From assembly GCF_003097135.1 (NCBI RefSeq), contig NZ_QEQL01000004.1, forward strand, positions 464,567 to 528,566: a DNA stretch of 64,000 nt, read 5' to 3'. Positions 43,687-54,144 of the stretch are shown here, piece by piece. The notes beneath the pieces were generated by a model. It was not told the DNA's origin. It did no database searches and was given only the letters and a program-made list of their open reading frames with translations. Source of the DNA: Pseudomonas sp. URIL14HWK12:I12 (GTDB taxonomy: Bacteria; Pseudomonadota; Gammaproteobacteria; Pseudomonadales; Pseudomonadaceae). Every line of letters starts with the position of its first letter. The first letter of the stretch is position 1. The position numbers were made by a program, and so were the translations under genes.

Positions 43687-44931
43687 ATGAAAAATAATGT
43701 CATGATCAAATCCGGGCTGGGGATAGCCATCACTTTGGCATCCTCGCAACTCTTCGCCAGTGGCTTCGCCATCAACGAGCAAACGGTCAGCGGCATGGGC
43801 ACCAGCTTCGCCGGCCGCTCCTCGGCCGCCGAAGACGCTTCCACGGTGTCCTCGAACCCCGCCGGCATGGCCCGGCTCAAGCAGGAACAGTTCACTGTCG
43901 GCGCTGCAGCTATCTACGCGAAGACCGATATCGACGGCCGCAACGCTGCTGCCCAAGGCTCCAACGAAGGCGACATGGTGCCGCTGGTGGGCATTCCGAT
44001 GGGTTACTACGTCAAGCCCCTCGACGATCACTGGTCGGTCGGTTTCGGGGTCTACGTCCCGTTTGGGCTGTCCACCGACTATGAAAGCGGCTATGCCGGC
44101 CGCTATTTTGCCGACAAGAGCGTGGTGAAGGTATTGACCTTCCAACCTACCGTCAGCTACGCCTTCAATGATCGCGTCTCCATTGGCTTCGGCCCCACCA
44201 TTAACCGTATCGAAGGCGAGTTGACGTCTCGCGTGCCTGGCGGCCCGTTCGGCGATGGCTCGGTGAAAATCAAGGGTGACGACACCGCGGTAGGCTACAC
44301 CATCGGCCTGCTGGTACAGGCCACCGACAAGACCCGCCTGGGCCTGGCGTACCACTCCAAGGTCAGCTACAACCTCGACGGCCACGTCAAGGCCGAAGGC
44401 GGTGCACTGCCAGCGCTGGGCGTGGCCGGTAAATACGACGCTTCCCTGAGCCTGGACACCCCCGAGTCGGTTGATGCCTCCTTCACTCACCAGTTCGACG
44501 ACCACTGGACACTGTACGGCGGCAGCACCTGGACCCGGTGGAGCCGCCTGCAGTCGATCGATGTGGAGAACGATAACCCACGCCTGGGCACTATCAGCGA
44601 AGAAGAGAAATGGCATGACACCTGGGCTCACTCGCTGGGCCTCGCTTATAAGGTCAACCCCCAGTGGACGTTGCGTACGGGTGTGATGCTCGACCAATCG
44701 CCCACCAACAATACCGACCGCTCGCCGCGCATCCCCTCCGGTGACCGCCGCATCTTCAGCGTTGGTGCAGGCTACAGCCCAACCCAGAACCTGACCATCG
44801 ACGTGGCCTACTCCTACCTCAAGGAAGAAGATGTCGACATCAACCTGGCCAGCGCCACCCGCGGCCGCTACAACGCGACCTACAAGAACTCCTCCCACAA
44901 CGTAGGTACCTCCCTGACCTACCGCTTCTGA
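43687..44931 (+). CDS. fadL: Outer-membrane long-chain fatty acid transporter (FadL/TodX family)
   Basis: A 414-residue outer-membrane barrel. A signal peptide (cleaved near LFAS-GFAINEQ) gives a mature N-terminus starting with the hatch motif GFAINEQTVSGMGTSFAG, followed by SSNPAGMARL, the FadL NPA signature. It ends in TYRF, as barrel proteins do. It takes up long-chain fatty acids or other hydrophobic compounds. ATG 43687 is chosen for the signal peptide; the open frame extends 12 codons upstream. Followed by a strong terminator. Confidence 0.93.
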   Translation: MKNNVMIKSGLGIAITLASSQLFASGFAINEQTVSGMGTSFAGRSSAAEDASTVSSNPAGMARLKQEQFTVGAAAIYAKTDIDGRNAAAQGSNEGDMVPLVGIPMGYYVKPLDDHWSVGFGVYVPFGLSTDYESGYAGRYFADKSVVKVLTFQPTVSYAFNDRVSIGFGPTINRIEGELTSRVPGGPFGDGSVKIKGDDTAVGYTIGLLVQATDKTRLGLAYHSKVSYNLDGHVKAEGGALPALGVAGKYDASLSLDTPESVDASFTHQFDDHWTLYGGSTWTRWSRLQSIDVENDNPRLGTISEEEKWHDTWAHSLGLAYKVNPQWTLRTGVMLDQSPTNNTDRSPRIPSGDRRIFSVGAGYSPTQNLTIDVAYSYLKEEDVDINLASATRGRYNATYKNSSHNVGTSLTYRF

Positions 44932-44951
44932 CAAGCGCAGGCCAGAACGAC

Positions 44952-44975
44952 AAAACCGCCCTTCCGGGCGGTTTT
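44952..44975. terminator. Bidirectional Rho-independent terminator between fadL and cobS
   Basis: AAAACCGCCC / GGGCGGTTTT, 10 perfect pairs around TTCC, with T tracts in both directions. It ends fadL from the left and the ten-gene cobalamin operon from the right. Confidence 0.92.
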
Positions 44976-44995
44976 GCGTTTGGGGAGGGCAAGCG

Positions 44996-45709
44996 CTATA
45001 GCGCGGCTGCCACCAACACCACACATTCGAGCAGCTCCAGCATTGCACCGGCGGTATCGCCCGTGCAGCCGCCGAGCCTGCGTATCATCAGCCAACGAAG
45101 GGCGATGAATGCCAACAGTGCCGCCAGCATCACGGCCAATGGCAGCAGCCACAGGCTCAGCAGTACCACACCCAACAGCACCGCCCACCCCGCTTCGCGG
45201 GGCAGATGCTCGGCCAATGCCTGGCCCAGCCCCCCAGCGCGCACGTAGGGCGTAGTGAGAAATAACCCTAACAGGGCCGTGCGCCCCAATACCGGCACCC
45301 ACCACCACGCTATAGCCTGCCCGAGCAGCGCGAGTAGCGCCGAGAACTTGATCAACAACAGCAGCACCAGCACCACCACTGCCATCGGGCCGCTTCGCGG
45401 GTCTTTCATGATCGCCAGGGTGCGCTCGCGGTCGCCGTAGCCGCCGATCCACGCATCGGCACTGTCTGCCAGCCCATCCAGGTGCAGCCCGCCACTGAGG
45501 GCAACCCACGCGCACAGCACCAGCGCCGCCTGAAGCAACGGCGGGGCATCGGCCAGTAGCCTACTGGCCACGGCCAGCAGCACGGTGAACACGCAGCCCA
45601 CCAATGGGTACCACAACAACGAACGCCCGAGCGCGCGCGGGCTCGGCATACCTGGCAAACGCACGGGCAGGCTGGAGAGAAACTGCAGCGCGATCAGGCC
45701 GCTGAGCAT
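44996..45709 (-). CDS. cobS: Adenosylcobinamide-GDP ribazoletransferase
   Basis: A 237-residue inner-membrane protein that joins adenosylcobinamide-GDP with alpha-ribazole (phosphate), closing the nucleotide loop of B12. Hallmarks are [16 protein letters not shown] and GGLHLDGLADSADAWIGGYG, with several TM helices. ATG 45709 with GAGGTG upstream is preferred over the longer frame. It overlaps cobC by 16 bases. Last gene of the operon, followed by a terminator. Confidence 0.93.
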   Translation of the reverse strand: MLSGLIALQFLSSLPVRLPGMPSPRALGRSLLWYPLVGCVFTVLLAVASRLLADAPPLLQAALVLCAWVALSGGLHLDGLADSADAWIGGYGDRERTLAIMKDPRSGPMAVVVLVLLLLIKFSALLALLGQAIAWWWVPVLGRTALLGLFLTTPYVRAGGLGQALAEHLPREAGWAVLLGVVLLSLWLLPLAVMLAALLAFIALRWLMIRRLGGCTGDTAGAMLELLECVVLVAAAL

Positions 45710-46269
45710 GTTGGCACCTCGCTCAGCTCTGCGCCCCGCCAAACGACAGTGCTGAGCTGACCATGGGTGACCGCTACTTGCAGCAGCGCGTCAGGCGGCA
45801 AGCCACGAGCGGCAGCCAGCAGCATGCGCATGACACCGCCATGGGTGACCACCAGCACATGCTCACCCGGGTGTTGCTCGGCAAGGTCCGCAAGTGTTGC
45901 CCACACCCGCTCGGCAAAGCGGGCCACCGGCTCGGCGTTGGGGGGCGTATGCACGTAGGGCTCAGCCCAGAAGCGGCCGAGGGCTTCGGGCGCCTGCTCG
46001 TGTACCTGGGCAAGGGTCATGCCCTCCCAGTCACCAAAGTGCAGCTCCCTCAGGCGAGGCTCCAGGGTCAAAGGCAAGCCCAACGTGGCCGCAAACCTTG
46101 CGCAGCGCTGCAACGGCGAGCTGATCACACGGTGCCACGGCCCTGCCCCCTGCACTGCCGCCTCCATCTGCGCCCAGCCCGTCGGGGTGAGGGCGTCGTC
46201 CAGGCTGCCACGCAACGCACCGCCCAGCTCGGTTTCCCCGTGGCGCAGCAGGCTCAGGCGCACGCTCAT
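45694..46269 (-). CDS. cobC: Alpha-ribazole phosphatase, histidine phosphatase family
   Basis: A 191-residue phosphatase with the RHGE motif ([15 protein letters not shown]) and a second active-site His in [12 protein letters not shown]. In this operon it most likely dephosphorylates alpha-ribazole 5'-phosphate or cobalamin 5'-phosphate. ATG 46269 overlaps the cobT stop by four bases. The family is broad, so the role comes mainly from context. Confidence 0.88.
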   Translation of the reverse strand: MSVRLSLLRHGETELGGALRGSLDDALTPTGWAQMEAAVQGAGPWHRVISSPLQRCARFAATLGLPLTLEPRLRELHFGDWEGMTLAQVHEQAPEALGRFWAEPYVHTPPNAEPVARFAERVWATLADLAEQHPGEHVLVVTHGGVMRMLLAAARGLPPDALLQVAVTHGQLSTVVWRGAELSEVPTCSAA

Positions 46270-47315
46270 GCCGGGCGATCGGCCACGGCCGCCTCGGCGA
46301 AGGTGGCCATCTCGCCGTGCAGCGCACAAGCCAGGCGCATCAAGGGGACGGCCAACGCAGCGCCACTGCCCTCGCCCAAGCGCAGGCCCAGTGCCAGAAG
46401 CGGTTCGGCCTGCATAGCTTCAAGTACGCCACGGTGGCCAGGCTCGGCGCCTTGGTGGCCGAAGAACAGCCAAGGTGGCGTACCGGGGTTGAGGCGGCAG
46501 GCGATCAAGGCAGCGACACTGCAGATGAAACCGTCCACGAGCACCGCGACGCCTTGCTGAGCACAGCCTAAATACGCGCCCACCAACGCCGCTATCTCGA
46601 ACCCGCCCAGTGCGGCCAGCACCTCCAGCGGTGCTTGTGCGTGGCGGTGCAGCGCCAGCGCACGGCCAATCACCTCGGCCTTGTGACGAACGCCTGCAGC
46701 GTTCAGCCCGGTGCCAGGGCCGACCATCAGCGCTGGTTCACACCCTAGCAAGGCACACGCCAGGGCGCTGGCCGCGGTGGTGTTGCCGATGCCCATTTCA
46801 CCGGCCACGAATAGCTCGGCCCCACCTTCATGGGCACGCTGCGCCGCTTCACGGCCAGCCGCCAGCGCCTGCTCCAGCTGGGGCTTCGACATCGCCGGGC
46901 CTTGGGTGAAATTAGCGGTGCCGGGGCCCAGGTTCAGGTGGCGCACGCCGGGCAGCGAAAGTTCGCTGACCGTACCAAGGTCGACCACCTCCAGTTGTGC
47001 ACCCAGCTGCCGCGCCAGCACGCTGATCGCTGCGCCACCATTGACGAAGTTGAGCAACATTTGCCCTGTCACCGCCTGCGGGTAGGGTGATACGCCTTCG
47101 GCCACCACACCATGGTCGCCGGCGAACAACGCCACCCACACCTGCTCGGCCTGCGGCCGCTCGCGCCCCTGCAGGCCCGCCAGGCGCACGGCCACCGCTT
47201 CCAGCCCGCCCAGGGCGCCGCTGGGCTTGGTCAATTGCTGTTGCCGCGCCAGAGCCGCGCCGGTGGCGCGGGGGTCAGGGGTTTTGCAGGGTTCAAGCCA
47301 CCAGGTCTGGCTCAT
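46266..47315 (-). CDS. cobT: Nicotinate-nucleotide--dimethylbenzimidazole phosphoribosyltransferase
   Basis: A 349-residue enzyme that makes alpha-ribazole phosphate from dimethylbenzimidazole and NaMN. Hallmarks are [20 protein letters not shown] and [20 protein letters not shown], with the catalytic Glu region near [14 protein letters not shown] 47315 overlaps cobU by four bases. The substrate base is supplied by bluB in the same operon. Confidence 0.95.
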   Translation of the reverse strand: MSQTWWLEPCKTPDPRATGAALARQQQLTKPSGALGGLEAVAVRLAGLQGRERPQAEQVWVALFAGDHGVVAEGVSPYPQAVTGQMLLNFVNGGAAISVLARQLGAQLEVVDLGTVSELSLPGVRHLNLGPGTANFTQGPAMSKPQLEQALAAGREAAQRAHEGGAELFVAGEMGIGNTTAASALACALLGCEPALMVGPGTGLNAAGVRHKAEVIGRALALHRHAQAPLEVLAALGGFEIAALVGAYLGCAQQGVAVLVDGFICSVAALIACRLNPGTPPWLFFGHQGAEPGHRGVLEAMQAEPLLALGLRLGEGSGAALAVPLMRLACALHGEMATFAEAAVADRPA

Positions 47316-47830
47316 AGGGAAGGCCCTTTCAAGACAAGAGGAAGGCCGGCGACCGTCAGCACCACTCGCGCGCACTGAGCAGCGACCGCCTGATGCAACA
47401 GGCCGGCGCGGTCGACGTACCGCCGCGTCAGCTCGCCCAGAGGCACTACCCCCAGGCCACTTTCATTGCTTACGAAAATCACCTCACCGGGCATACCGGG
47501 CAGGGCCTGCAGCAGCGCTTGGCACTGTTGCTCGAGGCGCACGTCGTCTTCGAGCAGCAGCAGGTTGGTCAGCCACAGCGTGAGGCAGTCGACCAACAGG
47601 CAATGCCCGGGTTGGGCCAGGCGCTGCAGCGTTGCGGCCAGGTCCAACGGTTCTTCTACCAGCGCCCAATGGGCTGGGCGGCGGGCACGGTGCAGGCGCA
47701 CACGTTCGTCGAGCTCGGCATCCACCGGTTGGCTGGTGGCGATGTAGGTGACCTGGGTGTACGGCAGGGCCAAGCGTTCAGCCAGGGCACTCTTGCCGGA
47801 GCGGGCACCGCCCAGAATCAGTTGCAGCAT
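47312..47830 (-). CDS. cobU: Bifunctional adenosylcobinamide kinase/guanylyltransferase
   Basis: A 172-residue enzyme (also called CobP) that phosphorylates adenosylcobinamide and transfers GMP to it. The P-loop [15 protein letters not shown] is at the very N-terminus; the family strings [19 protein letters not shown] and [13 protein letters not shown] are present. It overlaps cobQ by 13 bases and cobT by four. Confidence 0.95.
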   Translation of the reverse strand: MLQLILGGARSGKSALAERLALPYTQVTYIATSQPVDAELDERVRLHRARRPAHWALVEEPLDLAATLQRLAQPGHCLLVDCLTLWLTNLLLLEDDVRLEQQCQALLQALPGMPGEVIFVSNESGLGVVPLGELTRRYVDRAGLLHQAVAAQCARVVLTVAGLPLVLKGPSL

Positions 47831-49287
47831 GCGGCCTCCGCGCCGAGCGCCTTGAGTTCGGTGGTGTTCAGGTGGCGCTCGACCAGGTCGGCCAAGCGCT
47901 CGATATCACGTTCGCGCAGGGCCTGGTAATCCACAGCCTGCACGTGCGCCAGGCCCGCCCATTGCAGTAGCACCTGGCATGCCTGCTCGCCTTCGAACAG
48001 GCCGTGCAGGTAGGTGCCTATCACCTGGCCGCAGGGGCTGATGGCGCCGTCGCTGCGCCCATCTTCGAGCAGCACCGCAGGGTGTTGGAGCGCCAACCCG
48101 TGAGTGACGCCGGCGTGAATTTCATAGCCGCTGACCGGTACCTGCCCTTGGCACAGCGTGCCGCGCACGTTGCGCAGTTGTTTTTCCGGCTCCAGCTGCG
48201 TGCTCAGTGCCAGCCAACCGAGCCCTTCGCTTTCACCGGCCGGGCCTTCGAGGCCGTGGGGGTCTGCAATGCGCTCACCCAGCATTTGCAAGCCGCCACA
48301 GATACCCAGCAACTTGCCACCAAAACGCAGGTGGCGGGCGATGGCGCCTTCCCAGCCCCCCGCGCGCAAACGTTCGAGGTCGCTACGGACACTCTTGGAG
48401 CCGGGCAGGATGATCAGGTCGGCGGGGGGAATGGGCTCGCCAGGCCCGACGAACTGCAGGTCGACCTGGGGATGCAGGCGCAGCGGGTCGAAATCGGTGT
48501 GGTTGCTGATGCGCGGCAGCACCGGGACGATGACCTTGAGCACCTGATCGGCCTTGCCCTGGCTCTGCCGGCGGTCGAGGCCGTCCTCGGCCTCCAGATG
48601 GAGGTCGGCCACATACGGCAACACGCCCAGTACCGGCTTGCCGGTGTGTGACTCCAGCCAGTCCAGGCCCGGCTGCAGCATCGCCAGGTCGCCCCGGAAG
48701 CAATTGATGACAAAGCCCTTCACCCGGGCTTGCTCGCTGGGAGAGAGCAGCGCCAGGGTACCGACCAGATGGGCAAACACGCCGCCGCGGTGAATATCGG
48801 CCACCAGAATCACCGGGCAATCCACCGCTTCGGCAAAACCCATGTTGGCGATGTCGCCCTCGCGCAGGTTGATTTCGGCGGGCGAGCCGGCGCCTTCGAC
48901 CAGCACCAGGTCATACCGGTCGCACAGGCGCCGGTGCGAAGCCAGCACTGCCTGCATGGCGGTCGCCTTGTAACCGTGGTAGGCGGTGGCGTTCATGTTG
49001 CCGACCGCCTGGCCGTGAATGATCACCTGTGCCCCGGTTTCGCTGTTGGGCTTGAGCAGCACCGGGTTCATGTCGGTGTGCGGCGCCAGGGCGCAGGCCT
49101 GGGCCTGCACTGCCTGGGCGCGGCCAATCTCGCCGCCCTCGGCAGTCACTGCGCTGTTGAGCGCCATGTTCTGCGGTTTGAAGGGCGCCACGCTCAAGCC
49201 CTGGCGGCGATACCAGCGACACAACGCCGTCACCAGGGTGCTTTTGCCGGCATCGGAAGTGGTGCCTTGCACCATCAAGGTTGGCAT
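47818..49287 (-). CDS. cobQ: Adenosylcobyric acid synthase (glutamine-hydrolysing)
   Basis: A 489-residue enzyme that amidates four side chains of adenosylcobyrinate a,c-diamide. An N-terminal P-loop-like [18 protein letters not shown] and a C-terminal class-I glutaminase domain with nucleophile Cys in [11 protein letters not shown] are both intact; a late His lies in [10 protein letters not shown]. It overlaps cobD by 13 bases and cobU by 13. Confidence 0.95.
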   Translation of the reverse strand: MPTLMVQGTTSDAGKSTLVTALCRWYRRQGLSVAPFKPQNMALNSAVTAEGGEIGRAQAVQAQACALAPHTDMNPVLLKPNSETGAQVIIHGQAVGNMNATAYHGYKATAMQAVLASHRRLCDRYDLVLVEGAGSPAEINLREGDIANMGFAEAVDCPVILVADIHRGGVFAHLVGTLALLSPSEQARVKGFVINCFRGDLAMLQPGLDWLESHTGKPVLGVLPYVADLHLEAEDGLDRRQSQGKADQVLKVIVPVLPRISNHTDFDPLRLHPQVDLQFVGPGEPIPPADLIILPGSKSVRSDLERLRAGGWEGAIARHLRFGGKLLGICGGLQMLGERIADPHGLEGPAGESEGLGWLALSTQLEPEKQLRNVRGTLCQGQVPVSGYEIHAGVTHGLALQHPAVLLEDGRSDGAISPCGQVIGTYLHGLFEGEQACQVLLQWAGLAHVQAVDYQALRERDIERLADLVERHLNTTELKALGAEAACCN

Positions 49288-50267
49288 GCGCTGAAGGCCT
49301 CCAGGGCGTTGGCCAGGCGCTGGAAGCCGGCATCATCCGGCGGCAGGCCCAGGCGCAGGCTGCTGTTGTGAACGAACAAGCGCAGCAAAATGCCGCGCGC
49401 GCCCATGTGCTCGTGAAGTGCCAGTGCATGGGCGGTGGAAAACCATTGAAACAGAGCGCAACCGCCTTGTGGCGCGTAGCCATGGGCCGCCAGCAATGCC
49501 GCCAGGCGTTGGCTGGCGGCCAGGCTGCGCTTGACCTGGGCGCGATGCGCCGGCACGTCCTGAAGGCAAGCTCGGCCAACCTCGCGAGTGGGGCCCGGGA
49601 CCGCCCAGGGGCCGATTTGGTCAGCCAACAGCCGCAGCAGCCGCCCCTCGCCCAGCACGAAGCCCAGGCGAACCCCGGCCAGGCCGAAGAACTTGCCGAA
49701 CGAACGCAGCACCACCAGCCCCGGCCGCTGTGCGTAGGGCGCCAGCGACAGCTCCGGGGTCGTGTCCATGAAGGCTTCATCGACCACCAGCCAGCCGCCG
49801 CGCTGGCTGAGCCGGGCGTGCCACTGAAGCAGCTGGCTGGCGCAAAGCATGCGCCCGGTGGGGTTGTTGGGGTTGACCACCACGAGCACATCGACGCTGT
49901 CGAGATAATAGTCGACCTCGGCATCGGCGATCTCGCGCACCACGTGCCCGCCGCGCCGCCAGGCCTCGGCGTGCTCGGCGTAGCACGGCGAGAGCACCGC
50001 CACCTTGCCCGGCCTGCGCAGCCGCGGCAGTGCCTGGATCGCTGCCTGGGAGCCGGGCACCGCCAGCACCTGGCTGGCGTTGTAGTACTGGCACGCGGCC
50101 GCTTCCAGACCGTCATCGGTTTCCGGCAGCCGCGCCCAGGCTTTGATCGGAATCTCCGGCACCTCAAACGGCCAGGGCGCGAGGCCGGTGGAAAGGTCGA
50201 GCCATTGGTCCAGCGGCACGCCGAATCGCTCGGCGGCGGCCTTGAGCTTGCCGCCGTGTTCAAGCAT
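49275..50267 (-). CDS. cobD: Threonine-phosphate decarboxylase (PLP enzyme)
   Basis: A 330-residue fold-type I PLP enzyme that decarboxylates L-threonine-phosphate to (R)-1-amino-2-propanol phosphate, the linker of B12. The PLP Lys lies in [18 protein letters not shown], and family strings [12 protein letters not shown] and [12 protein letters not shown] are present. Also named cobC in Pseudomonas nomenclature. ATG 50267 is chosen; it overlaps cbiB by eight bases. Confidence 0.92.
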   Translation of the reverse strand: MLEHGGKLKAAAERFGVPLDQWLDLSTGLAPWPFEVPEIPIKAWARLPETDDGLEAAACQYYNASQVLAVPGSQAAIQALPRLRRPGKVAVLSPCYAEHAEAWRRGGHVVREIADAEVDYYLDSVDVLVVVNPNNPTGRMLCASQLLQWHARLSQRGGWLVVDEAFMDTTPELSLAPYAQRPGLVVLRSFGKFFGLAGVRLGFVLGEGRLLRLLADQIGPWAVPGPTREVGRACLQDVPAHRAQVKRSLAASQRLAALLAAHGYAPQGGCALFQWFSTAHALALHEHMGARGILLRLFVHNSSLRLGLPPDDAGFQRLANALEAFSACQP

Positions 50268-51168
50268 CGAGCAACGCTCCGAGGGCCATGAGCAGCAGCC
50301 ACAGCCATACACCGCGTTGCACCAACGCCCAGCCCCGTTCGATGGACGACGGGCTGGCGGGCTCGCCTTCACCCAATTGCGCACGGGTGTGCACCTCGCC
50401 ATGGTAGGTCGCTGCCCCCCCGAGCTCGACGCCCAGCGCCCCAGCCCCAGCTGCCATTACCGGCCCTGCGTTGGGGCTGTCCCACTGCGGTGCCTGGCGC
50501 TGCCAGCAACGCAGTGCCAGGGCGGTACGGCCTAGCAGTGCGTAGGTCAGTGCCACCAGCCGTGCCGGGATGTAGTTGAGCACATCGTCGATACGTGCAG
50601 CCGCCCAGCCAAAGCGCTCGAAACGCTCGTTACGGTAGCCCCACATCGCGTCGAGTGTATTGCTCAGGCGGTAAAGCACTACCCCCGGCACGCCGGCCAA
50701 CGCAAACCAGAACAGCGCTGCGAAGATTGCGTCGCTGCCGTTTTCCAGCACCGATTCGGTGGCGGCACGGGCGACGCCGGTTTCATCGAGCGAGTCTGTG
50801 TGGCGGCTGACCAAATAACTCACGCGCTGGCGCGCCAGCGGCAGGTCACCGGCCTGCAACGCCCTCGCCACCGGCAGCACGTGCTCGCCCAGGCTGCGCA
50901 TACCGATCGCCAGATACAGTGCCAGCACCTGAACCAACGTGCCCACCAACGGCAGCCATGCCAGTGCGCTGAACAGCAGGGTCAACGGCACCACCGCCAC
51001 CATCCAGGCGGTCACGCCATGGCTGCGCCAGCCCCGGCCGCCGGCATTGAAGCGTTGCTCCAGTCGCTGAGCCAGCCGGCCGAAGCCTACCAGGGGGTGC
51101 CACCGCTTAGGCTCCCCGAGCAGCGCATCCAGTGCTACAGCGCAGAAACACATCAAGGCCAGGCTCAT
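50260..51168 (-). CDS. cbiB: Adenosylcobinamide-phosphate synthase
   Basis: A 302-residue inner-membrane protein that attaches aminopropanol (phosphate) to adenosylcobyric acid. Hallmarks are [20 protein letters not shown] and [20 protein letters not shown], and [18 protein letters not shown]. Also called cobD in Pseudomonas nomenclature. ATG 51168 overlaps bluB by four bases. Confidence 0.94.
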   Translation of the reverse strand: MSLALMCFCAVALDALLGEPKRWHPLVGFGRLAQRLEQRFNAGGRGWRSHGVTAWMVAVVPLTLLFSALAWLPLVGTLVQVLALYLAIGMRSLGEHVLPVARALQAGDLPLARQRVSYLVSRHTDSLDETGVARAATESVLENGSDAIFAALFWFALAGVPGVVLYRLSNTLDAMWGYRNERFERFGWAAARIDDVLNYIPARLVALTYALLGRTALALRCWQRQAPQWDSPNAGPVMAAGAGALGVELGGAATYHGEVHTRAQLGEGEPASPSSIERGWALVQRGVWLWLLLMALGALLDA

Positions 51169-51815
51169 GGCGCACTTCCCCAGCGGTTTTCGTAAATCAT
51201 CTGCTCCAGGGGTTTCTCCTCTGCCCATGCTTCCAGCACCAGCATCGGCGCCGGGTAGAATGCCTCCACCGGCCCCAGGCACAGCACCGCGAGCGGCTTG
51301 GCGCCTTCCGGCATGGCCAGCAGCTCAGCCAGGGCGGCGGGGTCGAACAGCGATACCCAGCCCATGCCCAGGCCCTCGGCGCGGGCCGCCAGCCAGAGGT
51401 TCTGGATGGCGCAAGCCAGTGAGGCGAGGTCCATCTCCGGCAAGGTGCGGCGGCCGAAAATATGCGCTTCGCGGCCCTCCATCAGCGCCGCGACCCACAG
51501 CTCGGCGCAGTCGAGCACGCCTTCCACCTTCAGGTGCATGAACTCGTCGCTGCGCTCGTTGAGCGCCTCGGCGGTGTTCAGCCGCTCCTGCTCGACAAGG
51601 TCGCGGATGCCCCGGCGCAGGGCCGGGTCGGTAATACGAATGAACCGCCAGGGCTGCATCAGCCCGACGCTGGGCGCGTGGTGCGCCGCCTGGAGCAGGC
51701 GCGCCATCACCTCGGGCGCCACCTGGCCTCCCACGAAGTGGCGCATGTCACGGCGCTCTGCAATGGCGCGATACAGCGCCAGGCGCTCGGCTTCGCTGAA
51801 GGCGTGTTCGCTCAT
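51165..51815 (-). CDS. bluB: 5,6-dimethylbenzimidazole synthase
   Basis: A 216-residue nitroreductase-fold enzyme that cleaves reduced FMN with oxygen to give dimethylbenzimidazole, the lower ligand of B12. Family strings: [40 protein letters not shown] and [20 protein letters not shown]. Its presence shows that the strain makes the B12 lower ligand aerobically. It overlaps cobB and cbiB by four bases each. Confidence 0.94.
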   Translation of the reverse strand: MSEHAFSEAERLALYRAIAERRDMRHFVGGQVAPEVMARLLQAAHHAPSVGLMQPWRFIRITDPALRRGIRDLVEQERLNTAEALNERSDEFMHLKVEGVLDCAELWVAALMEGREAHIFGRRTLPEMDLASLACAIQNLWLAARAEGLGMGWVSLFDPAALAELLAMPEGAKPLAVLCLGPVEAFYPAPMLVLEAWAEEKPLEQMIYENRWGSAP

Positions 51816-53131
51816 GCTGCGCGCACCTCATCAGGCGCGAGGCTGAACAGCGCAGCGACCGCACCCGGGTTGGAAGGGAAATAGAAATGGACGTAGGAAG
51901 CCGTCAGCCGGCCCAGTCGATACACGGCCTCCGCGCCACGGCCGCCGTTGGGGCTGACGCCCCGCGCCAGCGGTGTGAGCGGGGTATCGGTGAGTGAATG
52001 ATGGAAGGTGTGCCCACGCAACTCGCCTTCGGGTAACGGCACCTGTTGCAGGGCCAGCGCGGCAAGCTTGGGCTGCATTCGCGCGTGGCCCGGCAGCAGG
52101 CCGGCAAGCTGAGCACGCTGCCCATGAACGTCGGTGAGGCTTTCGAGCAGGTAGAGCATGCCGCCGCATTCGGCCAGCAGTGGCTTGCCTGCCGCGTGGT
52201 GCGCGGCCACCGCGGCCAACATGGGCTGGTTGGCCGCCAAGGCCTGGTGATGCAACTCGGGGTAGCCGCCAGGCAGGTAGAGGCTGTCGCAGGCCGGCAG
52301 GGCCTGGTCGTGCACGGGCGAAAAGAAGCACAGCTCGGCGCCCATCGCCTGAAGCAGCGCCAGGTTGGCCGGGTAGAGAAAAGCGAAGGCTTCGTCACGG
52401 GCTACCGCGATGCGTTGGCCGGCCAGGAGGGGCTCATGCTGCTCGGCCCCCGGCGCTTCGAACCGCACTGGGGGCGGCAGCGGGTGCTCGCACGAGCCGG
52501 CCAGCGCCTGGGCAGCGGCGTCCAGCAGGCTATCGAGATGCGCCAGTTCGTCGGCTTGCACAAGCCCCAGGTGCCGGCTGGGCAGCTCGATGGCGCTGTC
52601 GCGCGGCAGGCCGCCGTACCAGCGCAAGCCTTCTGGCAGGCTGCCCTCCAATAACTGCGCGTGGCGCGCGCTGCCAACCCGGTTGGCCAGAACGCCAGCA
52701 AAGGGTAACTCCCGCTGATAGCTGGCAAGGCCCAGCGCCAGGGCACCGAAGGTCTGCGCCATGGCTTTGCCGTCGATCACCGCCAGAACCGGTACGCCGA
52801 AGGCGCGCGCCAGGTCAGCACTGGAAGGCGTGCCGTCGAACAACCCCATCACCCCTTCGATCAGGATGATGTCAGCCTCCCCAGCGGCCTCCCAGAGCAA
52901 GCGCTGGCTGTGAGCATGGCCGACCATCCAAAGGTCGAGCTGGTACACCGGCGCACCGCTGGCGCGTTGCAGGATCATCGGGTCGAGGAAGTCCGGCCCA
53001 CATTTGAACACCCGCACGCACCGGCCCTGCTGGCGGTGCAGGCGTGCAAGGGCGGCGGTCACGGTGGTTTTGCCCTGCCCCGAGGCGGGCGCGGCGACCA
53101 GCACGGCCGGGCAATGGCGCGGCTCGTTCAC
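51812..53131 (-). CDS. cobB: Cobyrinate a,c-diamide synthase
   Basis: A 439-residue ATP-dependent amidotransferase acting on the a and c side chains of (hydrogeno)cobyrinate. The P-loop is VAAPASGQGKTTVTAALARL at the N-terminus; the glutaminase Cys is in PLLAECGGMLYLLE. GRGAEAVYRLGRLTASYVHF at the C-terminus is family-typical. It overlaps cobO and bluB by four bases each. Confidence 0.94.
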   Translation of the reverse strand: MNEPRHCPAVLVAAPASGQGKTTVTAALARLHRQQGRCVRVFKCGPDFLDPMILQRASGAPVYQLDLWMVGHAHSQRLLWEAAGEADIILIEGVMGLFDGTPSSADLARAFGVPVLAVIDGKAMAQTFGALALGLASYQRELPFAGVLANRVGSARHAQLLEGSLPEGLRWYGGLPRDSAIELPSRHLGLVQADELAHLDSLLDAAAQALAGSCEHPLPPPVRFEAPGAEQHEPLLAGQRIAVARDEAFAFLYPANLALLQAMGAELCFFSPVHDQALPACDSLYLPGGYPELHHQALAANQPMLAAVAAHHAAGKPLLAECGGMLYLLESLTDVHGQRAQLAGLLPGHARMQPKLAALALQQVPLPEGELRGHTFHHSLTDTPLTPLARGVSPNGGRGAEAVYRLGRLTASYVHFYFPSNPGAVAALFSLAPDEVRAA

Positions 53132-53739
53132 AGCTCCACGCCCTTCTGCGCGCGAATGCCGGCCGCGAAGGCATGCTTGACCATGCCCATCTCGGTCACG
53201 GTGTCGGCCAGCTCTATCAGCTCAGGCTTGGCCCCGCGGCCAGTGACCACCACATGCTGCATCGTCGGGCGGGCCTGAAGGTCCTCCATGACCTGATCGA
53301 GCTCGAGGTAGCCGTGCTTGAGTGCAATGTTCAGCTCATCGAGCACCACCAGGCCGATGGCCGGGTCGGCCAGCAGTTCGCGTGCTTTGACCCAGGCGGC
53401 CTGCGCGGCGGCGATGTCGCGCTGGCGGTCTTGGGTTTCCCACGTGAAGCCCTCGCCCATCACGTGGTAGCTCACCTCTTCGGGAAAGCGGCGGAAGAAC
53501 AGCTCTTCACCGGTGCTGTTGCGGCCTTTGATGAACTGCACTACACCGCAGCGCATGCCATGGCCCAGGGCTCGGGCGAGCATGCCGAAGGCCGAGCTGC
53601 TCTTGCCCTTGCCGTTACCGCCCAGTACCAGCAGCACGCCGCAGTCGCCATCGGCACTGGCAATGCGTTCGTCGATCACAGCTTTTTTGCGCAGCATGCG
53701 CGCCTGGTGGCGCAGGTCTCGGTCGTCGGGCTGATGCAT
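53128..53739 (-). CDS. cobO: Corrinoid adenosyltransferase (CobO/BtuR type)
   Basis: A 203-residue ATP:co(I)rrinoid adenosyltransferase. The P-loop is VLGGNGKGKSSSAFGML, followed by FIKGRNSTGEELFF and LVVLDELNIALKHGYLE. ATG 53739 is chosen; the longer frame runs through the leader hairpin and is not used. First gene of the cobalamin operon; a strong hairpin and a B12 riboswitch lie in its leader. Confidence 0.95.
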   Translation of the reverse strand: MHQPDDRDLRHQARMLRKKAVIDERIASADGDCGVLLVLGGNGKGKSSSAFGMLARALGHGMRCGVVQFIKGRNSTGEELFFRRFPEEVSYHVMGEGFTWETQDRQRDIAAAQAAWVKARELLADPAIGLVVLDELNIALKHGYLELDQVMEDLQARPTMQHVVVTGRGAKPELIELADTVTEMGMVKHAFAAGIRAQKGVEL

Positions 53740-53777
53740 CAGGGTTCTCCACGGCACCGGCGCAGCGAACGGCGAAA

Positions 53778-53819
53778 CGCCAACCCCTGCAGCCTGATCA
53801 AAGGTTGCAGGGGTTGGCG
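53778..53819 (-). promoter_or_regulatory. Long hairpin between riboswitch and cobO (probable expression platform)
   Basis: Perfect 14-bp stem CGCCAACCCCTGCA / TGCAGGGGTTGGCG with a 14-base loop, 39 bases before the cobO ATG on the minus strand. Only TTT follows the stem on that strand, so it may be a weak terminator or a structure that controls access to the ribosome site. Confidence 0.65.
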
Positions 53820-53865
53820 CCAGTCGATCCGCTCGCACCCGCGCGGTCAGGGCTCAATGGGTGTG

Positions 53866-54032
53866 ATCAGGCCGGTCTCCGGGCTCATGAGCAGGGCTGG
53901 GCCCACGCCCCGCGCGCCTTCCCGGTCACCCAGTGGCGGTTGCGCGTGGCTTTCTCATCTACCGTTGCGGGGGCAGCGCCGGCATCGAACCGGCTTCCCT
54001 GTTTCACCCGGCAAAGCGGGCACCTGAAACGA
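53866..54032 (-). ncRNA. Cobalamin riboswitch
   Basis: Read on the minus strand it contains, in order, the conserved AGGTGCC, GTGAAACAGGGAAGCCGGT, GCCGGCGCTGCCCCCGCAAC (with GGTA following), GCCACTG of the B12 box, and the closing GAGCCCGGAGACCGGCC. All expected blocks of a type-I B12 riboswitch are present in the right order. It is about 130 bases upstream of cobO, so B12 would switch off the ten-gene operon. Confidence 0.93.
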
Positions 54033-54144
54033 ACCGCGAAGGTTAGAGGCTGGCACCGGGTGCGTCAATCGACTGAACCCACCGCCCGGCTGTGGCCTCT
54101 GAATATTTCTACCCTGAACTATTCGCCGCACAAGGACAGCCGCC

